NCBI RefSeq assembly: GCF_025215075.1
Contig: NZ_JAOBTH010000028.1
Coordinates: forward strand, 186,001 to 250,000
Length of the DNA stretch: 64,000 bases
DNA from: Tenacibaculum haliotis
Lineage (GTDB): Bacteria; Bacteroidota; Bacteroidia; Flavobacteriales; Flavobacteriaceae
Reading direction: 5' to 3'
How positions within the stretch are numbered: position 1 is the first letter of the stretch; each line of letters begins with the position of its first letter. Position numbers and translations under genes: made by a program. The notes below the pieces were generated by a model. The model did not search any database. It was given only the letters and a program-made list of their open reading frames with translations, and had not been told where the DNA came from. Shown here piece by piece: positions 26,616-35,065 of the stretch.

Positions 26616-27866
26616 TTAATTGTTTTTCAAAACATATTCGCTTAGCAGTTCTAATGCTTTAGTAACCGTCCTATTTATTACTTTTTCTCGGGGCTGTCCA
26701 AAATTAAATTTGTGCACCTCTACATTGTATTTATCAGCAATAGCAATATAAACCAATCCTACATTTTTATCATTATGATCAGTAGTTGGTCCTGCATTTC
26801 CTGTCACTGCAATTGCATAATCTGTTTTTAATCTTTCCAAACAACCAATCCCCATTTCTTCAGCAACTTCTTTACTTACCACTGTAAATTCTTCAATTAC
26901 CTGTTTTGAAACCCCTAATAATTGTCCTTTTAATGCTGCCGTATAGGTAATAAAACCTCCTTTAAAATAAGCAGAAGATCCTGCTACAGAAACTAAATCG
27001 GCTCCTATTCTACCACCTGTTAAACTCTCAGCAACGCTTACCGTTTTATTGAATTTCTTTAACAAAACACCTACACTACTTTCTATAGATGCTTCTTCAT
27101 CATAGCCTACAATAACATCAGAAATTAAAGCATTTAACTCAAAAACACTTTTTGCAACTTCTTTTTCGATAAATTCTTTATCAGCTCCTTTTGCTGAAAT
27201 TCGCAATCTTACTTTACCAAACGACGGTAAGTATGCTAATTTAATGTAGTTTGGCAAGTTGTTTTCCCACGTTTCTATTCTTTCGGCAATAACACTTTCA
27301 CCAACACCAACCGTCATTATTGTTGTGTGTGATATAAATGGTAATTTAAATTTCTCTTGAATTTTAGGCAATACCGCATTCGTAATTAATCCTTTCATTT
27401 CATAAGGCACACCTGGTAACGAAACAAAAACAGTATTATTCTCATAAAACCACATACCTGGCGCGGTCCCAAAATGATTCATTAACAACGTTGCCTTAGA
27501 TGGTAATTGCGCTTGATACCTTTGAATTTCCTTATACGGATGCTTTATTTTTTTGAATAAACCTTTTATGTGCTCAATTACATCTGGATATTCAACAAAC
27601 TCATCGTCTTTAAAATATTCGGCGATTGTTTTTTTAGTAATATCGTCTTTTGTTGGACCAAGGCCTCCTGTTATAATTACGATATCTGCCCTACTTTCTG
27701 CTTCTTTTAAAGCATTTAAAATATGTTGTTTTTCGTCTTGAATAGAGGTTATTTGATATACTGAAACGCCTATTTTATTTAATTCCTGCCCAATCCATTG
27801 TGAATTTGTATCTACAATTTGACCTATAAGAATCTCATCTCCTATTGTAATTATTTCTGCGTTCAT
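26616..27866 (-). CDS. cinA: CinA family competence/damage-inducible protein
   Basis: Two-domain protein of 416 residues. The N-terminal molybdopterin-binding-like domain (COG1058) starts MNAEIITIGDEILIGQIVDTN and contains GGLGPTKDDITK and the SLPGVPYEMK motif; it is linked to ADP-ribose pyrophosphatase activity in the family. The C-terminal CinA/PncC domain (about 260-416) has VAESLTGGRIGADLVSVAGSS and AVTGNAGPT, typical of nicotinamide mononucleotide deamidase, so a role in pyridine nucleotide recycling is likely. The start is set at 27866 by family N-terminus. Confidence 0.94.
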   Translation of the reverse strand: MNAEIITIGDEILIGQIVDTNSQWIGQELNKIGVSVYQITSIQDEKQHILNALKEAESRADIVIITGGLGPTKDDITKKTIAEYFKDDEFVEYPDVIEHIKGLFKKIKHPYKEIQRYQAQLPSKATLLMNHFGTAPGMWFYENNTVFVSLPGVPYEMKGLITNAVLPKIQEKFKLPFISHTTIMTVGVGESVIAERIETWENNLPNYIKLAYLPSFGKVRLRISAKGADKEFIEKEVAKSVFELNALISDVIVGYDEEASIESSVGVLLKKFNKTVSVAESLTGGRIGADLVSVAGSSAYFKGGFITYTAALKGQLLGVSKQVIEEFTVVSKEVAEEMGIGCLERLKTDYAIAVTGNAGPTTDHNDKNVGLVYIAIADKYNVEVHKFNFGQPREKVINRTVTKALELLSEYVLKNN

Positions 27867-27888
27867 ATTATTTTGAAATAAGTAAAAA

Positions 27889-28179
27889 TTAATTTTTATT
27901 GATTTTATTCTTTTTCCAAATAAAATCAAGTAAATGAAACATTATAAAAGAAGATAAAACACCTATTAGGACTGATTTCATGGTAATCATTGCAATATCA
28001 AATCCGTTTATCTCATCAACTTTAAAAATCCTTACATACAATACATAAGTAAATAAACCTAAGAAGAAAAAAACAACTCCCAAAAAAGCATATAGCCATT
28101 TATGTTTGCTATGATTTTCTGCTAGTCTATAAAAATAAAAACCAATATAAAACAACAATATATATCCTAAAATACTCAT
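27889..28179 (-). CDS. Small membrane protein of unknown function
   Basis: A 96-residue protein with about four hydrophobic segments (roughly residues 3-18, 28-50, 63-80 and a short C-terminal one before WKKNKINKN) and a lysine-rich tail. I do not recognise the family. It is in a tight run with the FAH-family gene upstream (17 bp) and cinA downstream (22 bp), so it is co-transcribed with them. Confidence 0.75.
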   Translation of the reverse strand: MSILGYILLFYIGFYFYRLAENHSKHKWLYAFLGVVFFFLGLFTYVLYVRIFKVDEINGFDIAMITMKSVLIGVLSSFIMFHLLDFIWKKNKINKN

Positions 28180-28196
28180 TCACAATTTTTAAAAAC

Positions 28197-28805
28197 CTAT
28201 TTCACTTTAATATTAAAAGCTTCTCTTCCATCAAGAACTCCACTTAGCACATCATTTTCTACAACTTTACCCACTCCCGCTGGAGTACCTGTAAAAATAA
28301 CATCTCCTTTTTTTAAAGTGAAATATTCCGACACATAACTAATCAATTCATCTATTTTCCACAACATCGATGTTGAATTACCATCCTGAACTACCTCTTC
28401 GTTTTTATACAACTGAAAAGAAATATTCTCTAAATTAAAATCTTCCTTCGGATAAAACGCACCAATAACGGCACTACCATCAAAAGCTTTTGCTTTTTCC
28501 CAGGGCAATCCTTTTTCTTTACATTTTGCTTGCACGTCGCGTGCCGTAAAATCGATTCCCAACCCTATTTCATCATAATATTTATGAGCGAATTTAGGAG
28601 AAATATGTTTTCCTACTTTATTTATTTTCACCAAAACCTCCACTTCATAATGAATATCATTAGAAAAAGGCGGAATAAAAAAAGGCATTTTCTTCGGAAG
28701 GATTGCTGAATCTGGTTTCAGAAAAACAACAGGATTTTCTGGTTTTTCATTTGCTAATTCTTCGATATGCTTGGCGTAATTACGCCCAATACAAATTATT
28801 TTCAT
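28197..28805 (-). CDS. Fumarylacetoacetate hydrolase family protein
   Basis: A 202-residue single-domain enzyme of the FAH superfamily. It opens MKIICIGRNYAKHIEEL and has the metal-site motifs HYEVEVLVKI (Glu-x-Glu) and GLGIDFTARDVQ, then TSSMLWKIDELI-like and GDVIFTGTPAGVG. Members cleave acylpyruvates, or hydrate or decarboxylate related keto acids such as oxaloacetate, with Mg2+. The short form here is closest to acylpyruvase/oxaloacetate decarboxylase types; the exact substrate is not clear. Confidence 0.9.
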   Translation of the reverse strand: MKIICIGRNYAKHIEELANEKPENPVVFLKPDSAILPKKMPFFIPPFSNDIHYEVEVLVKINKVGKHISPKFAHKYYDEIGLGIDFTARDVQAKCKEKGLPWEKAKAFDGSAVIGAFYPKEDFNLENISFQLYKNEEVVQDGNSTSMLWKIDELISYVSEYFTLKKGDVIFTGTPAGVGKVVENDVLSGVLDGREAFNIKVK

Positions 28806-28897
28806 TTTATTGAAAAACTAAATATTTAAATTATTCTCGATATAAATTTATTCTTTCTTCATAAATTCACTCGAACTGACAAACTATATACACAGAT

Positions 28898-29737
28898 CTA
28901 TGGAATCCATGTTTTAGGAAAGTTTGGCTTTCTTTTTTCAAGAAAAGCATCTCTACCTTCTTTAGCCTCTTCTGTCATATATGCCAAACGCGTAACTTCA
29001 CCAGCAAATACTTGCTGCCCTACCATTCCGTCATCCGTTAGGTTCATTGCAAACTTTAACATTTTTATTGATGTTGGCGATTTTTCTAAAATCTCTTGCG
29101 CCCAATCAAAAGCAGTCTGTTCTAATTCGTCATGAGGTACAACCGCATTTACCATTCCCATATCATAGGCTTCTTGTGCTGAATAATTTCTTCCTAAAAA
29201 GAAAATTTCACGGGCTCTTTTCTGACCGACCATTTTTGCTAAATATGCTGATCCGTACCCTGCATCAAACGAAGTAACATCTGCATCTGTTTGCTTAAAA
29301 ATAGCGTGCTCTTTACTCGCCAAAGTTAAATCACAAGTAACATGTAAACTATGTCCGCCACCAACTGCCCAACCCGGAACAACACAAATCACTGCTTTTG
29401 GCATAAAACGAATTAAACGCTGTACTTCTAATATATTCAAACGATGATAGCCATCTTTTCCCACATATCCTTTTTCACCACGTGCGTTTTGATCTCCTCC
29501 TGAACAGAAACTCCAAATTCCATCTTTTGTTGATGGCCCTTCCGCAGATAATAATACCACTCCGATATTCGTATCTTCATGTGCATCCTGAAAAGCGTCT
29601 AACAATTCTGATGTTGTATGCGGACGAAATGCATTACGCACATTAGGACGGTTAAAAGCTATTCTCGCTACATTGTGCGACTTTTTATAAGTAATATCTT
29701 CATACTCTTTGGCAACTTTCCATTGAGGTTGTATCAT
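28898..29737 (-). CDS. menB: 1,4-dihydroxy-2-naphthoyl-CoA synthase
   Basis: Crotonase-fold enzyme that closes the naphthoquinone ring from o-succinylbenzoyl-CoA in menaquinone synthesis. The oxyanion hole segments FCSGGDQNARG and GWAVGGGHSLHVTCDL are diagnostic for MenB, as are FDAGYGSAYLAKMVGQKRA and the C-terminal KRKPNFPKTWIP. The length of 279 residues is normal. menD, an earlier step of the same pathway, is at 31594-33246; an esterase and an S1 gene lie between. Confidence 0.97.
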   Translation of the reverse strand: MIQPQWKVAKEYEDITYKKSHNVARIAFNRPNVRNAFRPHTTSELLDAFQDAHEDTNIGVVLLSAEGPSTKDGIWSFCSGGDQNARGEKGYVGKDGYHRLNILEVQRLIRFMPKAVICVVPGWAVGGGHSLHVTCDLTLASKEHAIFKQTDADVTSFDAGYGSAYLAKMVGQKRAREIFFLGRNYSAQEAYDMGMVNAVVPHDELEQTAFDWAQEILEKSPTSIKMLKFAMNLTDDGMVGQQVFAGEVTRLAYMTEEAKEGRDAFLEKRKPNFPKTWIP

Positions 29738-29829
29738 AATTTTAAAATATTAACGTTAGTAAGTAGAGCAAAAATAACATAATAACTTTGTTTTTCTTTT
29801 CTATATTTGAACGATATAATACGAATCTT

Positions 29830-31071
29830 ATGAAACAACTATATTTTTTAGTCACTTTATTACTAAGTACCAGTCTTTTTTCACAAAAAATAATTACCGA
29901 AAAGATCAATTCAACAGAATTTGCTAAAGGTAGAACTGTAAAAATTTACATCCCTAAAAATTATGACAAAGACGAAACTGTTAGCTACCCAGTAGCAATT
30001 GTTTTAGGTGATCAATATCTTTTTGACCTTTATGTAGGTAATGCGAAACTATATGCAGATACAGACAAAGCACCTCGACAAATAGTAGTTGGTATTGACA
30101 TGAGAGAAACCTATACTAAAGATGTTGCGATTATTCCATCTAACAATGCTTTAACAAATAGCGCTAAGAAATTCCAGAATTTCATAAAAAAGGAGTTAAT
30201 TCCGCATATGGAAATAAATTACAGAACTTCTCCTTTTATGACTATTGCAAGTGAAGGAAAAGGTGCTGATTTTATCACTTATTTCTTAAAGGATGCTGAA
30301 CCTATTTTCAACTCTTTTATATGTATCACTCCAAGATTTACTGAATTTAGCGCAAGCAGAATAGAATCTTATTCTTTAAGTAGATTAGGCTCGATAGATA
30401 ACTCTTATTTTTTATACACTAGTAACAACAAGAAATATATTACTGCTAAACAAAACGATCGATTTAGCCAATTAGGCACATTTTTATCTTCTTTTAATGC
30501 AGAAAACATGCACATTACTTTTGATAAATTTACAAATGCACCGAATCACTTGTCGGTTATTGGAGAAACAATACCAAGAGCTTTTGAGAAAATGTTTTAC
30601 TTGTATGCTAAAATAACGAAAAGCGAATTTGATACAAATATTAAAGATTTAGGACCTTTAGAAGCTATTAAATATGTTGAAAAAAAATACCTAGACATTC
30701 AATATTTATATGGATCGAATTTAAATGTTCGTTTAGATGATATTTTTGCTATTGAAGGAATCGTTATTGATAAATTAGATGGCGATTATTTGCGTGTTTT
30801 AGGTGATTTTGTAATGATTAAATATCCTGATTCTCATATTGGTGATTTTTATGTAGGAAAGTATTACGAAAAAGGAAAGGACTACGAAAAAGCAGAGTTT
30901 TATTACAAAGCAGCTTATGGTAAAATGGAACCTTCTGATCCTAACGCAAATGCTTTTTACGAAAATATTAAACGTGCAACTAGCTTAAAAGAAAGTCAAC
31001 CAAAAGAAGAAATTATTGAAGACCTTCCTGAAGAGGATGATAATGAAGAGGAAAAAGAGGACGATAAATAA
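29830..31071 (+). CDS. Exported alpha/beta-hydrolase (esterase-like) with TPR-type tail
   Basis: A 413-residue exported protein; the signal peptide MKQLYFLVTLLLSTSLFSQ fixes the ATG at 29830. Residues about 30-250 resemble the D-type esterase fold (TVKIYIPKNYDKDE, YPVAIVLGDQYLFD, VVGIDMRETYTKD). The usual GxSxG nucleophile elbow reads ASEGKGADF, a Ser-x-Gly variant whose activity is uncertain. A tail of about 100 residues looks like a tetratricopeptide unit (YYEKGKDYEKAEFYYKAAYG) followed by a very acidic end (EEDDNEEEKEDD). Substrate unknown. Confidence 0.78.
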   Translation: MKQLYFLVTLLLSTSLFSQKIITEKINSTEFAKGRTVKIYIPKNYDKDETVSYPVAIVLGDQYLFDLYVGNAKLYADTDKAPRQIVVGIDMRETYTKDVAIIPSNNALTNSAKKFQNFIKKELIPHMEINYRTSPFMTIASEGKGADFITYFLKDAEPIFNSFICITPRFTEFSASRIESYSLSRLGSIDNSYFLYTSNNKKYITAKQNDRFSQLGTFLSSFNAENMHITFDKFTNAPNHLSVIGETIPRAFEKMFYLYAKITKSEFDTNIKDLGPLEAIKYVEKKYLDIQYLYGSNLNVRLDDIFAIEGIVIDKLDGDYLRVLGDFVMIKYPDSHIGDFYVGKYYEKGKDYEKAEFYYKAAYGKMEPSDPNANAFYENIKRATSLKESQPKEEIIEDLPEEDDNEEEKEDDK

Positions 31072-31087
31072 AGTATTATATCTAAAA

Positions 31088-31127
31088 CAAAAACCGCGAC
31101 TTAATTAAATAAGTCGCGGTTTTTTAT
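31088..31127. terminator. Bidirectional intrinsic terminator
   Basis: A perfect stem (aaaaccgcgactta / taagtcgcggtttt) with A and T flanks, between the esterase gene (plus) and the S1-domain gene (minus). Confidence 0.88.
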
Positions 31128-31142
31128 TTTGTGTTCGTTTAT

Positions 31143-31592
31143 TTACTTTATCAGCTCTATTCTATCTTCTTTTAATAAGATTTTTTTATCTTTATACAAA
31201 CCACCAATAGCTCTTTTAAAGGCTTTTTTACTCATTTGTAATCGAAATTTAATTGCATCTGGAGAACTTTTATCGGTAAGCATTAAAAAACCTTTTTCAT
31301 CTAATTTTCTAAGAATTACATCTGCATCTGTATCAATTACATTTCTAAAACCTTGAGGTCGCAAAGAAATATCAATCTTCCCGTCTTCTCTTATGTTTTT
31401 AACATACCCGTAAGTTTCCATACCTTCTTCTATGTCTTGGTATACTTCACTATTAAACAACAAACCATCAAATTCATCATCAATTAAAACAGTATATCCT
31501 AGTGGAGTTTGCTCAATAATTTTTAAATTTACCTGATCTCCTTCTTGTAATCTATTTTGTGAATCCTCTTGTAATCCGTCTTCTAATTCCAT
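31143..31592 (-). CDS. S1 RNA-binding domain protein, short CvfB-like
   Basis: A 149-residue protein. Residues about 15-80 form an S1-like beta barrel (VNLKIIEQTPLGYTVLIDDE, YGYVKNIREDGKIDISLRP), and the rest is a winged-helix-like tail (VILRKLDEKGFLMLTDKSSP, MSKKAFKRAIGGLYKDKKI) as in the C-terminal half of CvfB/YitL. It is about half the length of full CvfB. It follows menD by 1 bp, so the two are co-transcribed. An RNA-binding, post-transcriptional role is inferred. Confidence 0.82.
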   Translation of the reverse strand: MELEDGLQEDSQNRLQEGDQVNLKIIEQTPLGYTVLIDDEFDGLLFNSEVYQDIEEGMETYGYVKNIREDGKIDISLRPQGFRNVIDTDADVILRKLDEKGFLMLTDKSSPDAIKFRLQMSKKAFKRAIGGLYKDKKILLKEDRIELIK

Positions 31593-31593
31593 T

Positions 31594-33246
31594 TTATAAG
31601 TTTTTAAAATAGTTCTTTAAAACTACGTCGTTTATTTCTTTTGGAGTAAAAACCTCCATTATTTTTGGTTGACTTGATGTTTCATAAAAATCATTCAATT
31701 CAACATTTAATTCTTCTTGATTAGCAACAGCCGTATAATTAAAACCATACATTTTTGCTAAATATTCAGCAGTTAAACTATGTGGTGTTTCAAAATAATC
31801 AGTCGCATTTGTAGTTGATGGCCCTGGAATGAATCTAAAAATTCCGCCGCCAGCATTATTTAAAATAATAATTCTAAAACTATTTGGAATATTTGTATTC
31901 CACAATGCGTTAGAATCGTAAAAAAAACTTAAATCACCGGTAACAAAGGTAGTTGGTTTTTCATCAGCAAATGCTGCGCCAATTGCTGTACTTGTACTAC
32001 CATCTATTCCGCTTGTTCCTCTATTACAAAACACCTGAAATGTTGCATTCAAATCAAATAATTGAGAATATCTAATTATTGAACTATTGCTTATTTGCAC
32101 CTGAGAATTATCAGGAATAAAATTTAAAATAGTCTCAAAAGATTTTAAATCTGAATATACGCAATCAGTTAAATAACCCTGATGCTTTTTAGCTCTTTCT
32201 TCTTTTTTTGTTAGCCAATTATTTTGGTAACTACTCTTTATAGTGTCTCCTCTACTTTCAATTTCCTGTAAAAAACTAATTGGTTTTTCTTGTATAAATT
32301 CCGATAAACAATAGTAAGTATCCATCGGCTTTAGTGAGTCAACATGCCAATGATGCTTTGGTTGGTATTTTCTTAAAAACTGTTTTATCTTTTTAGAAAT
32401 CACCATTCCACCTAAAGTTACCAACACATCTGGTTGTAAGGCTAAAAATTCCGATTCAGTTAACGGAGCTATTAATTTATCAATCGAGTTTATAAACTTC
32501 GGATGATATAAATTAGACGTTGTTTCTGTTAAAATCAACACCGATTCATCATTCGTAAAATTACGTAGCACTTTTTGCAACTCATCATCAGGAAAATTAT
32601 TCCCTACTAAAATCATTTTTTTAGATGAAGAGTTCCAAATTTCAGATAGTTTTTGATAATTAACAGATTGCTTCACTTCGTTCGCAATAACGTTAGAAAA
32701 ATTAAATTCTTTTAAATCATCAACCGTTTCATACAACGGCTCATTAAAAGGAACATTAATATGCACCGGTCCTTTTTTTGCAATCGTCGTTTGTAATGCT
32801 TCTACTATTAAGTTAGTATTCTTTTCTAATTGATTTTCGTCTTCTACTAAATTTGCAGAAAACAGAATATGATTTTTAAACACATTTTCTTGACGAATTG
32901 TTTGTCCATCCCCAATATCAATTAAATGCTTAGGTCTATCCGCAGAAATTACAACTAGTGGAATATTGCTATAAAAAGCTTCTGCTATCGCAGGATAATA
33001 ATTTAACAACGCCGAACCTGATGAACAAATAATTGCCACCGGTTTGCGCTTTTGCTGTGCTATTCCCATTGCAAAAAAAGCAGCACAACGCTCATCAACA
33101 ACACTTAACGTTTCTATCTCTGGATGATTTGAAAATCCTATAGTTAACGGAGCGTTTCTTGAACCTGGAGAAATTACAACCGTATCAATATTATATTGAT
33201 TACAGGCTGAAATAACTAATTGCGCAAGTTCTTTTTTTGGATACAT
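31594..33246 (-). CDS. menD: SEPHCHC synthase MenD
   Basis: Thiamine-diphosphate enzyme of menaquinone synthesis that joins 2-oxoglutarate to isochorismate. The N-terminal Pyr domain has SPGSRNAPLTIGF and VDERCAAFFAMGIAQ; the C-terminal PP domain has GTSGIDGSTSTAIG and the GGGIFRFIPG segment typical of MenD. The length of 550 residues is normal. It shares a transcript with the S1 gene, 1 bp downstream. Other men genes except menB are not in the window. Confidence 0.96.
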   Translation of the reverse strand: MYPKKELAQLVISACNQYNIDTVVISPGSRNAPLTIGFSNHPEIETLSVVDERCAAFFAMGIAQQKRKPVAIICSSGSALLNYYPAIAEAFYSNIPLVVISADRPKHLIDIGDGQTIRQENVFKNHILFSANLVEDENQLEKNTNLIVEALQTTIAKKGPVHINVPFNEPLYETVDDLKEFNFSNVIANEVKQSVNYQKLSEIWNSSSKKMILVGNNFPDDELQKVLRNFTNDESVLILTETTSNLYHPKFINSIDKLIAPLTESEFLALQPDVLVTLGGMVISKKIKQFLRKYQPKHHWHVDSLKPMDTYYCLSEFIQEKPISFLQEIESRGDTIKSSYQNNWLTKKEERAKKHQGYLTDCVYSDLKSFETILNFIPDNSQVQISNSSIIRYSQLFDLNATFQVFCNRGTSGIDGSTSTAIGAAFADEKPTTFVTGDLSFFYDSNALWNTNIPNSFRIIILNNAGGGIFRFIPGPSTTNATDYFETPHSLTAEYLAKMYGFNYTAVANQEELNVELNDFYETSSQPKIMEVFTPKEINDVVLKNYFKNL

Positions 33247-33297
33247 TCTATTTAATTACAAGGCTGCAAAGTTACAAAGTCAAAAAGTTATAACGCA

Positions 33298-33336
33298 AAA
33301 AAAAATCAGAAAGTAAAACATTTTCTACTTTCTGAC
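33298..33336 (-). terminator. Intrinsic terminator after the transaldolase gene
   Basis: Stem tcagaaagta / tactttctga (33306-33315 and 33326-33335); the minus strand continues into a long T run. Confidence 0.8.
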
Positions 33337-33364
33337 TTATTTATACAAAAACCAACTAAATTGA

Positions 33365-34018
33365 TTAGTTTCCTTTCTTATAATCTTCTAAAAACTTCGC
33401 TAAACCAATATCTGTTAAAGGGTGTTTTAATAATCCTTCAATAGCGCTTAAAGGGCCTGTCATTACATCAGAACCTAATTTAGCACAATCAATAATATGC
33501 ATGGTATGACGTACCGATGCTGCTAAAATTTGTGTTTCGAACATGTAGTTATCATAAATCTGACGAATTTCAGAAATTAAGTTTAAACCATCTGTTGATA
33601 TATCATCTAAACGACCAATAAACGGAGAAACATACGTTGCTCCTGCTTTAGCAGCCAACAATGCTTGACCCGCAGAAAACACTAAAGTTACGTTTGTTTT
33701 AATTCCTTTTGATGAAAAATATTTACACGCTTTAATTCCGTCTTTTATCATTGGTAATTTTACCACAATTTGCGGATTTAATGCAGCTAAAGCTTCCCCT
33801 TCTTTTACCATTCCGTCAAAATCTGTTGAAATTACCTCAGCAGAAACATCACCCTCAACCAACTCACAAATTGCTTTGTAATGGTTAATAATGTTTGCCT
33901 GACCAGTAATTCCTTCCTTTGCCATTAAAGACGGATTTGTAGTTACTCCATCTAAAATACCTAAAGCTTGCGCCTCTTTAATTTGATCTAAGTTAGCTGT
34001 ATCTATAAAAAATTTCAT
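33365..34018 (-). CDS. Transaldolase / fructose-6-phosphate aldolase family
   Basis: A 217-residue short-type transaldolase (class I aldolase barrel). It has MKFFIDTANLDQIKEA, the GVTTNPSLMAKEG motif, the Schiff-base lysine K87 in VVKLPM, and TLVFSAGQALLAAKAGATYV. The enzyme moves dihydroxyacetone units between sugar phosphates in the non-oxidative pentose phosphate pathway. Short forms include both true transaldolases (TalC) and FSA; the phylum and pathway context favour transaldolase, but sequence alone does not settle it. Confidence 0.93.
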   Translation of the reverse strand: MKFFIDTANLDQIKEAQALGILDGVTTNPSLMAKEGITGQANIINHYKAICELVEGDVSAEVISTDFDGMVKEGEALAALNPQIVVKLPMIKDGIKACKYFSSKGIKTNVTLVFSAGQALLAAKAGATYVSPFIGRLDDISTDGLNLISEIRQIYDNYMFETQILAASVRHTMHIIDCAKLGSDVMTGPLSAIEGLLKHPLTDIGLAKFLEDYKKGN

Positions 34019-34057
34019 GCTATTATAATTTATTTTGAAGTTGTGTTATTTATTTTT

Positions 34058-34152
34058 GGGCGTTCGAGCGGGCTTTACGCACTCGCTTTTTTAATAATTT
34101 CACTACGTTCAATAATTAAAAAGAGCTCAAACAAATGCTGCAATCCCTAACG
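34058..34152. repeat. Dispersed intergenic palindromic element, copy B
   Basis: The fullest of three copies in the window. It runs from gggcgttcgagcgggcttta through cgcactcgctttttt and aaaaagagctcaaacaaatg to ctgcaatccctaacgc. The outer ends gcgtt / aacgc and the inner ctcgcttttt / aaaaagag are inverted, so a cruciform or hairpin can form. It fills the gap between the SDR and transaldolase genes. Confidence 0.7.
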
Positions 34153-34169
34153 CAAAATACTGTACAAAT

Positions 34170-34970
34170 TTACAATTTATAATGATTCATTAATAACTTT
34201 TCGTAAGTTTTATCTGGTAAAACACGTTTTAAAACAACTGAAAACTTCTCCATAAATCCGCCTATTTTATAATGAATCTTCGGATTACTTTTTTCTATAA
34301 TTTGATGCATCGCTTTTGCCATTACTAAAGGATCCATTCCAGAACTTACATGCCCATCCATTAAAGCTAAATTTTCAGTATATTTTTCTTTATATGCCGA
34401 ATCTTCATATACTGGCGTATGATACCTACCCGAAGCAATATTGGTTGCAAAATCACCTGGAGCTACATTTATCATCTTAACACCAAAACTTTTCACCTCC
34501 ATACTTAAGGCTTCAGTTACCAACTCTAAAGCGCCTTTACTTGCCGAATAAATTCCTCTAAAAGGTAACCCCATATAACCCGCTATCGAAGTAACGTTTA
34601 TTATTGTTCCCGAATTTTGCTTTCGCATTTGTGGTAATATAGCTTTAGCTACATCTATAACTCCGAAAAAATTCGTATTAAAATTAGCTCGCATTTCATC
34701 GGTTGGAGTATCTTCTATCGACCCTGTTATACCCTTACCTGCATTATTAATTAACACATCTATTCTGCCTTCTTTTTCAATTACTTCTGCAACTGCACTT
34801 TCTATGGTTTGTGGTTTTGTTACATCTAAAGCAACCATATTAAACGGTAAATTAAGTTTATCAGGATTTCTACTTGTACCGTAAACGGTGTAATTTTTAG
34901 CATGTAAATACGTAGCAATTGCTTTTCCAATTCCTGAAGAAGCACCTGTTATTAGAATAACTTTAGACAT
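34170..34970 (-). CDS. SDR family oxidoreductase
   Basis: A 266-residue classical short-chain dehydrogenase with a Rossmann fold. The cofactor loop TGASSGIG is at residues 8-15, NNAGKG follows at about 80, the catalytic serine lies in NVTSIAGYMG, and the YSASK catalytic pair comes next. After the fold comes a basic C-terminal tail (FSVVLKRVLPDKTYEKLL) as in fatty-acid- or retinol-type SDRs. The substrate cannot be told; an Arg rather than Asp after strand two (TSRNPDK) suggests NADPH. Confidence 0.9.
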   Translation of the reverse strand: MSKVILITGASSGIGKAIATYLHAKNYTVYGTSRNPDKLNLPFNMVALDVTKPQTIESAVAEVIEKEGRIDVLINNAGKGITGSIEDTPTDEMRANFNTNFFGVIDVAKAILPQMRKQNSGTIINVTSIAGYMGLPFRGIYSASKGALELVTEALSMEVKSFGVKMINVAPGDFATNIASGRYHTPVYEDSAYKEKYTENLALMDGHVSSGMDPLVMAKAMHQIIEKSNPKIHYKIGGFMEKFSVVLKRVLPDKTYEKLLMNHYKL

Positions 34971-35065
34971 TTTAAATAATTTTAAGCAAATATCTTAAAG
35001 TTCATCGCAATAAAAAAAGAGTTTAATCACTTATATTAGCCATATATTGTAAGAACACAATCATT

